Positions 1 to 6,028 of a stretch of 7,172 bases of DNA are shown in pieces. Origin of the DNA: an uncultured Mucispirillum sp. (GTDB lineage Bacteria; Chrysiogenota; Deferribacteres; Deferribacterales; Mucispirillaceae); NCBI GenBank assembly GCA_945929285.1, contig CAMEOC010000051.1, forward strand, positions 1-7,172, in the 5' to 3' direction. The first letter of the stretch is position 1. Each line of letters begins with the position of its first letter. The notes below the pieces were generated by a model, which did no database searches, was not told where the DNA came from, and saw nothing but the letters and a program-made list of their open reading frames with translations. The translations under genes were made by a program, and so were the position numbers.

Positions 1-800
1 GCAAATATTTCTCTAAATACCTTTTCATTTTCCCCTAAAACTTTTATCATATTATCAAGGGCATTTAAAGATGCTCTATTTACTATATTTTCCCTAATAT
101 CTGTAAGGTCTGTTTTTACAGACTGCATTAAGCCACCCATTTTTTTCAATTCTTCAAGATCGCTAGTATATATAGCATGGGCAAATATTTCTAAAGCTTG
201 AGCTGTGTATACAGAAATATTGGCACTGCGGGAATAATTTGCAAAGTAGTTTAAAGCAGTGGCAGGGTTTTCTACATTAGCTCTCATAACATTGGCAACA
301 GCTTTTCTAAATTCTTCTGTTGCTTTTAAAAAGTCGTTAGCCAGCTTCATAAGCTCATATTCTTTTGGAACAATATTATGGCGTATATTAATCTGCTCTG
401 TGGTAGCAGTTAAAAAGTTTATGGCAGCCCCTTGAAACTCTGGGAAAATAGAAGAAACTTCAGAAAGCAGGGCAGCAGTTTTTTTATTGGCTAAAAGATA
501 CTCCATTTTTGCTAGGTATTTTTCTGCTTCGTTTTTTGCAGCCATTATGTCATCATAGTTTTCCTGGTTTGGATTAATAATATAAGCATTAAATATTCTA
601 CGTATTTCTGTTATCTGCCCATTGAGCCGTAAGTTATACTCAAAAATATCAACATAAATGTTACTAATATTTGAAGCTATTGTGCTAGCATTTTTAGTGG
701 CAATAAAAGAATAAATCCCCATAATAAATGCAACAAGTGTAATAACCCCTAAAATGGAGAAAATTTTAGCGGCAATTGTAAAACGAAATTTAGAATTCAC
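1..800 (-). CDS. Methyl-accepting chemotaxis-type receptor, N-terminal part (cut by left edge)
   Basis: The reverse strand is open without a stop from position 800 to the left edge, giving the first 266 residues of a larger protein. The start is GTG at 800-798: a strong AGGGGGG Shine-Dalgarno sequence lies 6 bases upstream, and the next in-frame ATG (residue 27) would fall inside the membrane segment. Residues 1-8 are short and basic (K4, R6). Residues 9-34 are one hydrophobic helix. Everything after that is polar, Ala/Glu/Asn/Lys-rich and helical with no second membrane segment yet seen. This is the layout of a chemoreceptor: signal anchor, then an extracytoplasmic helical ligand domain. More than 225 residues after the first membrane helix exceeds the roughly 150 of a Tar/Tsr four-helix bundle and would suit a longer helical sensor such as the HBM type. 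The HAMP and signalling domains lie beyond the window, so a sensor histidine kinase with a similar sensor is not excluded. It is transcribed divergently from modE. Confidence 0.72.
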   Translation of the reverse strand, partial: MNSKFRFTIAAKIFSILGVITLVAFIMGIYSFIATKNASTIASNISNIYVDIFEYNLRLNGQITEIRRIFNAYIINPNQENYDDIMAAKNEAEKYLAKMEYLLANKKTAALLSEVSSIFPEFQGAAINFLTATTEQINIRHNIVPKEYELMKLANDFLKATEEFRKAVANVMRANVENPATALNYFANYSRSANISVYTAQALEIFAHAIYTSDLEELKKMGGLMQSVKTDLTDIRENIVNRASLNALDNMIKVLGENEKVFREIF

Positions 801-806
801 TATTAT

Positions 807-813
807 CCCCCCT
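807..813 (-). promoter_or_regulatory. Strong ribosome binding site of the receptor gene
   Basis: On the reverse strand AGGGGGG stands 6 bases before the GTG at 800-798. It is the clearest Shine-Dalgarno sequence in the window and decides the non-ATG start of the receptor gene. Confidence 0.7.
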
Positions 814-878
814 AGAAAAAAATAGATAATAAGTCGTAAACCCATGAAAATAGTTACAAATTATTATAAAAACTTATT

Positions 879-905
879 TTTTATGCTGATATTTTCAGAA
901 GTTTA
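879..905 (-). promoter_or_regulatory. Possible sigma-28 (FliA)-like promoter of the receptor gene
   Basis: On the reverse strand TAAACTTC, 11 bases, then GCATAAAA. Known flagellar sigma-28 promoters follow TAAAGTTT-N11-GCCGATAA; the spacing is exact, with 6 of 8 and 5 of 8 bases matching. It would give a leader of about 70 bases. A flagellar-class promoter suits a chemoreceptor, but in DNA this AT-rich the match could be chance. Confidence 0.28.
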
Positions 906-907
906 CA

Positions 908-935
908 AGTATAACATCTCACTTTTTACAGTCTA
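908..935 (-). promoter_or_regulatory. Possible sigma-70-type promoter of the receptor gene
   Basis: On the reverse strand TAGACT (4 of 6 to TTGACA), a 16-base spacer, then TATACT (5 of 6 to TATAAT). It lies just upstream of the sigma-28-like candidate and would leave a leader of about 100 bases. The two are alternatives or could work together. Confidence 0.3.
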
Positions 936-1030
936 ATATAAATAAAAGATTATGTCAAGTTAGAATATTATTATTTAATTTAATTGATATTAAATATATT
1001 AAAAAATAATTTAAAAACCTTAAAAATCTT

Positions 1031-1055
1031 TACAAATGACAATAATATATTTGTA
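1031..1055. repeat. Perfect 7-base inverted repeat, operator candidate upstream of modE
   Basis: TACAAAT at 1031-1037 is repeated inverted as ATTTGTA at 1049-1055, with 11 bases between, so the half-site centres are 18 bases apart, close to two helical turns. The spacing suits a dimeric regulator. The arms do not extend further, and no T-run follows, so it is not a terminator. The protein that would bind is unknown. Confidence 0.35.
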
Positions 1056-1066
1056 GTATTTTTTAA

Positions 1067-1092
1067 AATTATATACTATGATGTATAAAAGG
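1067..1092 (+). promoter_or_regulatory. Possible -10 element and ModE-box-like palindrome in front of modE
   Basis: TATACT at 1072-1077 is a good -10 hexamer, with a weak TTGTAG 15 bases upstream at 1051-1056. Around it, AATTATATA (1067-1075), 8 bases and TATAAAAGG (1084-1092) each match 7 of 9 positions of the two arms of the Escherichia coli ModE box (CGTTATATA, 6-7 bases, TATATAACG). A smaller exact palindrome, TATAC with GTATA (1072-1087), sits inside. The element would cover both the -10 box and the ribosome binding site, suiting autorepression. The spacing is one or two bases long and the AT background is high, so this is tentative. Confidence 0.3.
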
Positions 1093-1093
1093 A
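1089..1093 (+). promoter_or_regulatory. Ribosome binding site that sets the modE start
   Basis: AAGGA lies 7 bases before the ATG at 1101 but only one base before the in-frame GTG at 1095. It therefore supports ATG 1101, not GTG 1095, as the initiation codon. Confidence 0.7.
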
Positions 1094-1100
1094 TGTGAAT

Positions 1101-1889
1101 ATGAAGAAAAAAAGTGATTATAAAATTGACGGCAGGTTTTGGTTTACTAATAACGGCAAATATTTTGCAGGCAGTGGCCGAATAGAGCTTTTAAAAAAAA
1201 TACAAGAAACAGGCTCTATATCAAAGGCTGCAAAAGCTATGGAGATGAGCTATAAAGCCGCATGGGATAGTGTTGATGTAATGAATAAAATTACAGGGCA
1301 GGCTCTTGTAAGTCGCACAAGTGGCGGTAAAAATGGGGGTGGAAGTAAACTTACAGAAGCAGGTGTTAAGTTTATTGAGCAGTATGAAAAATATGAAAAA
1401 CTTTTTGATGAGTTTTTACTATTAATAGATGAAAATGAAAATATGGCAGACCTTAAATATATGAATATTAAAACTTCTGCAGAAAATATATTTTCAGGTA
1501 ATATTATAAATATTTCAGAAGGGGCTGTAAATGCAATGGTTGAAATTGCTGTGGTTAGTTTTCATATTTTTGCTTCTCTTTCAAAAAACAGCCTTACAAA
1601 AATGGATTTGAAAAAAGATGATATGGTAGATGTGCTTATAAAAGCAAATGATTTAGTAATAGGAAGCGATGAAGATATAAAAATAAGTGCTAGAAATGTT
1701 TTTACAGGCACAGTTAGTGCCATTATGCAGGGGGCTGTAAACAGCGAAGTATATATTAATTTAGAAGAAAACCATAAGTTATGTGTAATGGTTACAAATG
1801 ACAGTATAAAATCACTAAATATAACATACGGCAGCAGGTTAAAAGCATACTGTAAAGCATCCCATATTTTATTAATAAAAAGAATATAG
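1101..1889 (+). CDS. modE: ModE-type molybdate-responsive transcriptional regulator
   Basis: The protein has 262 residues from ATG 1101, the same length as Escherichia coli ModE as I recall it. In that family a dimer binds molybdate or tungstate and then represses molybdate uptake genes and activates molybdoenzyme genes. Residues 1-105 form the LysR-like winged helix: the helix-turn-helix is at about 36-62 (GSISKAAKAMEMSYKAAW), and the wing holds VSRTSGGKNGGG and then LTEAG. Two TOBE/molbindin domains follow at about 124-188 and 194-260, each with the GAVN turn and the closing Lys-Ala pair (K181-A182, K252-A253). The usual SARN motif reads SAEN in the first domain (E128 where E. coli has Arg128) and is intact in the second (S196-A197-R198-N199). 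No modABC or molybdopterin genes are adjacent. The upstream DNA contains a ModE-box-like palindrome, so autoregulation is possible. Family assignment is firm; the exact ligand and targets are inferred. Confidence 0.9.
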   Translation: MKKKSDYKIDGRFWFTNNGKYFAGSGRIELLKKIQETGSISKAAKAMEMSYKAAWDSVDVMNKITGQALVSRTSGGKNGGGSKLTEAGVKFIEQYEKYEKLFDEFLLLIDENENMADLKYMNIKTSAENIFSGNIINISEGAVNAMVEIAVVSFHIFASLSKNSLTKMDLKKDDMVDVLIKANDLVIGSDEDIKISARNVFTGTVSAIMQGAVNSEVYINLEENHKLCVMVTNDSIKSLNITYGSRLKAYCKASHILLIKRI

Positions 1890-1924
1890 TATGAAGATAT
1901 TTTTATTTGTTTTTTATTTTATAA

Positions 1925-2035
1925 GGTAGTTTAAAAATAGGTAAAATAACTATGCAGAGAAAAGGTGGTGATGCAGGGAGAGATACAGCAAAAATGCTTC
2001 AATTTAAGATTAATCCATGTGAATTATTATTCTAG
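1925..2035 (+). pseudogene. Remnant of a lost gene, possibly the C-terminal tail of a type II restriction endonuclease
   Basis: The 159-base gap between modE and the antiporter contains an open stretch of 36 codons (stop at 1922-1924, TAG at 2033-2035) whose peptide looks like real protein and not like AT-rich noise. It contains QRKGGDAGRDTA followed by MLQFKINP. From memory, a basic QRKGGD-G-R segment followed by LQFK-NP near the C-terminus occurs in some type II restriction endonucleases; I cannot name the exact family. No upstream body is present: the frame is closed at 1922 and again at 1892, and modE occupies the DNA before that. An ATG at 1952 with a weak AGG 10 bases upstream could start a 27-residue peptide, so a tiny live gene is the alternative. 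I favour a relic left after deletion. Confidence 0.4.
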
Positions 2036-2048
2036 TATTTCTATATAG

Positions 2049-3653
2049 CTATGTATGGTGAATTATTAGTAAATCATCTTTTTCAATAACTGTATCACCT
2101 TTAGGGATAAGAATATTATTGTCTCTTAAAATAACAAGTACCACCATATTTTTTTCTGTTTTTATATCTAGTATTTGTTTACCAACTAAAGAGCTAGTTG
2201 CTGTTACTCTATTTTCACTAATTTTTACTCCCTCTACATTAGCACCAGATTTACCACATAATATAACAATATCACCACTTAAAAATACAGTATTACCATT
2301 AGGCACTATTTTTTCATTTCCTCTTTTTATCATAGCTATAATAGTTTCAGGAGGCAAAGTAATATCTTTTAATAGTTTATTATTCCACTTATGGTTTTTA
2401 TTGATTGCAAATTCAATAAACTCTACAGGTATGGTATCAGAATAATCTGTAAATGTTTTCATAACATCTTCGCTGTCATCTATCATTTTAAGTTTATTTG
2501 CAGCAAAAGGTATTAAAGAGCCTTGAAAAATAATGGAAAATAAAACAATTAAAAATACAATATTAAAAATAGTATCACTATTCATATTATTACTATTTAA
2601 ACTATTTTGTGCCATAATGGCAAACACTATGGAAGCCGCTCCCCTTAACCCTGCAAAAGAAATTAATATTTGCTGATTTATTTTGGCTTTTAAAGGCATA
2701 AGTAAAATAAAAACAGATAAAGGCCTTGCTATAAAGGTTAAAAATAGTGCAATAATTAGAGCATAAAGCGCATATTCTGGAAAAACAGATGGAAACGATA
2801 AAAGCCCAAGAAGGAAAAATAAAAGCATTTGCATTAAATCTGTAATACCATCAAAAAAATATACTAAAGGTTTTTTATCTTCTATATGGGTATTACCAAG
2901 TATAATACCTACAATATATGCACTTAAATAACCATTACCGTTAAAATGTGCAGGCAGAGCATAAGAAAGCAGTGCACAGGATACTAAAAAAATCATTTTC
3001 ATACCAGCAGATGAAAATATATAGTTTTTAAAAATTTTAACAGCTATAAAAGACAAAATAAACCCAGCTGCAATACCATAAATAATTTGAGAAAATACTA
3101 AATATATAAAAGATACAGCATTAAAGTCACCAGTAAGCAAAGTTATAAGTATAATAGTAAGCATATATGCTGCTGGGTCATTACTTCCACTTTCCAGCTC
3201 TAAAATGGAAGCTGTGCCGTATTTTAAATTGAGTTTTTTTGACCTAAGTATTGAAAATACAGAGGCTGCATCTGTAGAGCTTATAACAGCACCTAATAAA
3301 AAACTAATCAATAAAGGTATATTTAATATATAGTGGCAAAAAAGTCCAACAAATAAAGCAGTTAAAAGCACACCTAGAGTGGAAAGTAAAATAGATTTTG
3401 CAAGCACAGGTTTAGCAGTGCTCCACTTTGTGCCAAAACCACCATAAAATATTATAAAAATTAAGGCAATAGTGGCAATATTTTCCATCACTACACTATT
3501 ATCAAAAGGGATTTTGAAAAGACCATCAGAGCCAAAAACCATACCTAAAACCATAAAGGCTAAAAGCATTGGAACTCCAAGACGGTTTGAAACTTTAGTC
3601 AGCAAAATACATAAAATTAATACAACAGATATAATTAAAAGTGGATAAACCAT
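2049..3653 (-). CDS. nhaP2: CPA1-family potassium or sodium/proton antiporter, NhaP2/CvrA type, with tandem RCK_C domains
   Basis: This 534-residue inner-membrane protein exchanges K+ or Na+ for protons in pH, volume or ion homeostasis, judging by its family. Residues 1-388 form about 12-13 hydrophobic helices with CPA1 landmarks: STDAAS at 126-131, the SGSNDP core with the ion-binding Asn158-Asp159 pair, ARP at 309-311 and GLRGAAS at 335-341. Two cytoplasmic RCK_C (TrkA-C) domains follow, at about 408-468 and 483-533; each ends with the pattern of an N/P-G turn and then a hydrophobic strand (GDIVILCG; DDLLIIHH). Such domains usually gate transport by binding a nucleotide or ion. E. coli NhaP2 (578 residues) has, as I recall, one RCK_C and a CorC-like tail, so the double RCK_C is a difference. 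The start ATG has AGGTG 4 bases upstream. The gene begins 37 bases after the tRNA-Leu with no visible promoter of its own. Transport type is sure; the preferred cation is not. Confidence 0.88.
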   Translation of the reverse strand: MVYPLLIISVVLILCILLTKVSNRLGVPMLLAFMVLGMVFGSDGLFKIPFDNSVVMENIATIALIFIIFYGGFGTKWSTAKPVLAKSILLSTLGVLLTALFVGLFCHYILNIPLLISFLLGAVISSTDAASVFSILRSKKLNLKYGTASILELESGSNDPAAYMLTIILITLLTGDFNAVSFIYLVFSQIIYGIAAGFILSFIAVKIFKNYIFSSAGMKMIFLVSCALLSYALPAHFNGNGYLSAYIVGIILGNTHIEDKKPLVYFFDGITDLMQMLLFFLLGLLSFPSVFPEYALYALIIALFLTFIARPLSVFILLMPLKAKINQQILISFAGLRGAASIVFAIMAQNSLNSNNMNSDTIFNIVFLIVLFSIIFQGSLIPFAANKLKMIDDSEDVMKTFTDYSDTIPVEFIEFAINKNHKWNNKLLKDITLPPETIIAMIKRGNEKIVPNGNTVFLSGDIVILCGKSGANVEGVKISENRVTATSSLVGKQILDIKTEKNMVVLVILRDNNILIPKGDTVIEKDDLLIIHHT

Positions 3654-3690
3654 AAAACACCTAGTGTGTATAAAAACAAGAGGAAAAGAG

Positions 3691-3773
3691 TGCCGAAGGC
3701 GGGACTTGAACCCGCACGAGGATATCCCACCACCCCCTCAAGATGGCGTGTCTACCAATTCCACCACTTCGGC
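3691..3773 (-). tRNA. tRNA-Leu (anticodon GAG)
   Basis: The 83-base reverse-strand gene folds as a class II tRNA. The acceptor stem is GCCGAAG with CTTCGGC and discriminator A. The D arm carries GGTAGAC. The anticodon stem CCATC pairs with GGTGG (one G-U) around loop TTGAGGG, placing GAG at 3739-3737. The long variable arm (GGGATATCC core) is typical of leucine tRNAs. The T arm is GCGGG, TTCAAGT, CCCGC. It closely resembles E. coli leuU (GAG), which reads CUC and CUU codons. CCA is not encoded (CTC follows the discriminator base), so the 3' end must be added by the CCA-adding enzyme. A pyrimidine-rich stretch with a TTTTT run follows the gene but no separate hairpin. Confidence 0.96.
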
Positions 3774-3785
3774 ATCGGAGTTATA

Positions 3786-3814
3786 CTTATATATTATAAA
3801 AATACATTTGTCAA
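3786..3814 (-). promoter_or_regulatory. Sigma-70-type promoter of tRNA-Leu
   Basis: On the reverse strand a perfect TTGACA (3814-3809), a 17-base AT-rich spacer and TATAAG (3791-3786, 5 of 6 to TATAAT) lie just before the tRNA, which would leave a leader of about six bases before the mature 5' end at 3773. This is the best promoter in the window. The TGA inside the -35 box is also the stop codon of the upstream lipoprotein gene. Confidence 0.72.
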
Positions 3815-4797
3815 TAATTTATTTTTTTCATTTTCAAAAAATTCTCTGTACGTAGTTTTGCATTATTATATAAATCTACATAATAAAGTTGAAATATATT
3901 TCCATGGTATGAACCTGTGCCAAATATGGAAGGCAAGGGTATTTCATAGCTTTTATCTAATGTGGAGATTATTACTATACCTAAATCCTTATCTACTTTA
4001 GCATCAGCAATACCTGGGGTAATTATACCAGTAGCCATTCTATTTAAACTGCCAGCATTTTTTGAAGCAGGCACATAAGTTTCATCTTGAGTATAAGTTA
4101 TAGGGTTTATAACCATTCTGCCGCTTGTTTTCATAACGTCAATGCCTTCTTTATCTAGGGACTGGGCATCAAAAGAAATTATAACCCCAGTATCTTCTGC
4201 ATTACTGGCAAATTTTAAATGGGGGTTTTCACTTAAATAATTTGCAGTAACAGGGTAGCCTAATACATAAGCTGCCACCATATTATTATAATATTTCGGG
4301 TGCTTTTTCATATATTTAGAAAGCACAAGCAGCATATAGGCAGAGCCCTGGGAATGGCTAACAAGTATAAAAGGCCTGCCGTTATTTAGTTTTTCAAAAT
4401 AATAATCAAGAGATGAATAAATATCATATATACCTTGAGTATTTTTTTTCATATCCAGCTGCATTTTTTCGTAATTTGAGTATTCAAAAATATCTAAATC
4501 ATATTGGGTATAAAAAGGTGCAAATATATTTGCCATATTTTTAAAAGCATCTGACTGCAGTTTTAAAACATTTCTGGCACTTATCTGCATTTTATCATCA
4601 TTTAAAGCACATTTATTTGAGTCAACACTATTGCATACAGTAGGGTATAAGTAAAATACATCTACATCATATTTAATAGTCTCAGGCAGGCTAAGCCAGT
4701 TTTCTTTACTGGAAAAATCATATTTTATTATTTCATTTTCACCATTACTGGTACAGCCTGCAATAAATATTAATAAAAGTGCTGCAATAATACGCAT
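3811..4797 (-). CDS. DUF3089-family alpha/beta-hydrolase lipoprotein (lipase/esterase-like)
   Basis: The protein has 328 residues. Residues 1-14 are a lipoprotein signal peptide ending in the lipobox IAG before Cys15, and the following Thr-Ser suits transfer to the outer membrane under the E. coli sorting rule. The mature protein matches DUF3089: DVFYLYPTVC near 45-55, then RPFILVSHSQGS at 141-152, in which Ser149 of SHSQG is the probable nucleophile and the first strand-turn-helix of an alpha/beta hydrolase is visible. His298 in the C-terminal SYHGN is the likely catalytic histidine; the acid is uncertain (Asp210 is a candidate). Cys55 and Cys63 could form a disulfide. Family members are thought to be esterases or lipases, but the substrate is unknown. 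Its ATG lies 2 bases after the symporter stop codon, and its ribosome binding site is the purine-rich GAAGAAGAA end of that gene, so the two are probably translationally coupled. The stop codon overlaps the tRNA promoter. Confidence 0.85.
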   Translation of the reverse strand: MRIIAALLLIFIAGCTSNGENEIIKYDFSSKENWLSLPETIKYDVDVFYLYPTVCNSVDSNKCALNDDKMQISARNVLKLQSDAFKNMANIFAPFYTQYDLDIFEYSNYEKMQLDMKKNTQGIYDIYSSLDYYFEKLNNGRPFILVSHSQGSAYMLLVLSKYMKKHPKYYNNMVAAYVLGYPVTANYLSENPHLKFASNAEDTGVIISFDAQSLDKEGIDVMKTSGRMVINPITYTQDETYVPASKNAGSLNRMATGIITPGIADAKVDKDLGIVIISTLDKSYEIPLPSIFGTGSYHGNIFQLYYVDLYNNAKLRTENFLKMKKINY

Positions 4798-4799
4798 AT

Positions 4800-6014
4800 T
4801 TATTCTTCTTCTTTTTTCTTTTTAAATATACCTTGTAAAATTAGGGCAAGTGCTCCGTCCCCTGTAACATTGCAGGCAGTGCCAAAGCTGTCCTGCAGTG
4901 CAAATATAGCCATTAAAAGCCCAAAAGCTGTGTTATCTAAACCTAATACAGAATAAACTATACCCACAGAAGCAGCCACTGTTCCACCTGGCACCCCTGG
5001 AGCTCCCACTGCAAAAATACCTAAAAGCACAATAAATACAAGCATACTTGAAAGTGGCGGCAGTTCCCCTAATAAAAGATAGCTTATACCCATTACAAAA
5101 AATGTTTCTGTAAGCACTGAACCGCAAAGGTGTATATTTGCCCCCAGTGGTATGGCAAAATCTACAATATCTCTATCAAGAGCATCAGATTTTCTAGCAC
5201 ATTTTAAAGCAACAGGTAATGTGGCAGCACTACTCATTGTGCCAACAGCTGTTAAATATGCAGGGGCATAATGTTTGAATACTCTTGCAGGGTTCTTTTT
5301 AGAAACTATGGCAGCAATGGAGTAAAGCAATGTAAGCCATAAAAAATGACCTATTAATACAATAAGTACCATTTTAATAAATACAGGAAGCTGCACTGTA
5401 ATTTTTTCTAAATAAGTAAGTTCTATAAATGTGGTGCATATAAATAAAGGTAAAACAGGAATAACAAGTTTTGTAACAATAAGCATAACCACATTGTTTA
5501 TTTCTGTAAAAAATCTCTCTAATAGTTCAGATTTTGTATATACTATTGCAAGCCCAAAAATAATAGAGAAAAATAAAGCCGAAAGCACAGGAAACATGGC
5601 AGGAATATCCAGCTTAAATATTAAATCTTTTGGCAGTTCTTTAGATGTTATGCTGCTTGCAATATCAAGGTTTGGTATTATTATATAGCCTGCTATCATA
5701 GCAAATGCAGCAGCTAATACAGAAGATAAATAAGCCATTAAAAGCATAGTAGAAAGCATTTTATTTGTGTTATTTTTAATACCTGTAATGGCAGGAGTTA
5801 CAAAGCCAATAATTATTAAAGGCACCATAAATAATATAATCTGGCCTAATATATATTTTACGGAAAGCACAATATGTATTAAAACTTCTTGAGTGCTAAG
5901 AGAGCCGTTTACAGAAGTATTGCTGGTGTTATTTATAATAAGCCCAATAACAATACCTAGTATAACGCCTATTACAACTTTTAATAAAAGATAATCCTTT
6001 TTTGCTTCTTTCAT
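4800..6014 (-). CDS. SDF/DAACS-family sodium or proton/amino acid symporter, probably for a neutral substrate
   Basis: This 404-residue inner-membrane carrier has the glutamate-transporter (GltPh/EAAT) fold: about six hydrophobic helices, then hairpin 1 with GTMSSAATLP (258-267), helix 7 with PLGANIHLCGS (289-299), hairpin 2 with GAPGVPGGT (337-345), and helix 8 with DSFGTACNVTGD (375-386). Aligning helix 8 with GltPh by its fixed residues keeps Asp394, Thr398, Asn401 and Asp405 but places Gly378 where GltPh has Arg397, the residue that grips the substrate side-chain carboxylate. In neutral amino acid carriers of this family (ASCT type) that arginine is also replaced, so uptake of a neutral or small polar amino acid is more likely than aspartate, glutamate or dicarboxylates. 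The start ATG has GGGGT five bases upstream. It lies 14 bases after the TPR gene and 2 before the lipoprotein gene. The C-terminus is a KKKKEEE tail. Fold is certain, substrate inferred. Confidence 0.88.
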   Translation of the reverse strand: MKEAKKDYLLLKVVIGVILGIVIGLIINNTSNTSVNGSLSTQEVLIHIVLSVKYILGQIILFMVPLIIIGFVTPAITGIKNNTNKMLSTMLLMAYLSSVLAAAFAMIAGYIIIPNLDIASSITSKELPKDLIFKLDIPAMFPVLSALFFSIIFGLAIVYTKSELLERFFTEINNVVMLIVTKLVIPVLPLFICTTFIELTYLEKITVQLPVFIKMVLIVLIGHFLWLTLLYSIAAIVSKKNPARVFKHYAPAYLTAVGTMSSAATLPVALKCARKSDALDRDIVDFAIPLGANIHLCGSVLTETFFVMGISYLLLGELPPLSSMLVFIVLLGIFAVGAPGVPGGTVAASVGIVYSVLGLDNTAFGLLMAIFALQDSFGTACNVTGDGALALILQGIFKKKKEEE

Positions 6015-6028
6015 TTTTTACCCCATAT

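Larger units (their letters stand above)
801..1100. other. Divergent AT-rich intergenic region between the receptor gene and modE
   Basis: These 300 bases separate two divergent genes and hold no credible reading frame. The stretch around 960-1020 is about 90% A+T with several A and T runs, as expected for promoter UP-element or bent DNA. The receptor-side half (801-940) carries candidate sigma-28-like and sigma-70-like promoters on the reverse strand. The modE-side half (1025-1095) carries a perfect 7-base inverted repeat and a ModE-box-like sequence. I see no GC-rich hairpin, riboswitch or small RNA signature. Confidence 0.6.

Noticed and set aside
1..192. Direct repeat GCAAATATTTCT at 1-12 and 181-192
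   Set aside because: It is inside the receptor coding sequence, where both copies encode the same short peptide (EIFA) exactly 60 codons apart; the repeat does not extend beyond that.
1095..1097. GTG as the modE start, two codons upstream of the chosen ATG
   Set aside because: The AAGGA ribosome binding site ends one base before it, which is too close; the spacing fits the ATG at 1101.
1883..1901. Possible terminator after modE (AATAT/ATATT stem followed by T-rich DNA)
   Set aside because: The stem has five A-T pairs only and would not be stable enough to act as an intrinsic terminator.
2119..2445. Rightward open frame of 108 residues
   Set aside because: It is antisense to the RCK_C region of the antiporter; its composition is that of a reversed hydrophobic gene and no ribosome binding site stands out.
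3664..4001. Two rightward open frames of 63 and 111 residues
   Set aside because: They run antisense through the tRNA-Leu gene and the end of the lipoprotein gene, have no family resemblance and are shadows of those features.
4800..4826. A-rich end of the symporter gene as a programmed frameshift site joining it to the lipoprotein gene
   Set aside because: The AAAAAAG heptamer is not in the phase needed for -1 slippage, and the next gene has its own ATG and a lipoprotein signal peptide that must be N-terminal.
4933..5127. Leftward open frame of 64 residues
   Set aside because: It lies in another frame inside the symporter gene, whose conserved hairpin 1, hairpin 2 and helix 7 motifs show which frame is real.
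5431..5688. Rightward open frame of 85 residues
   Set aside because: Antisense to the middle of the symporter gene with no supporting motif.
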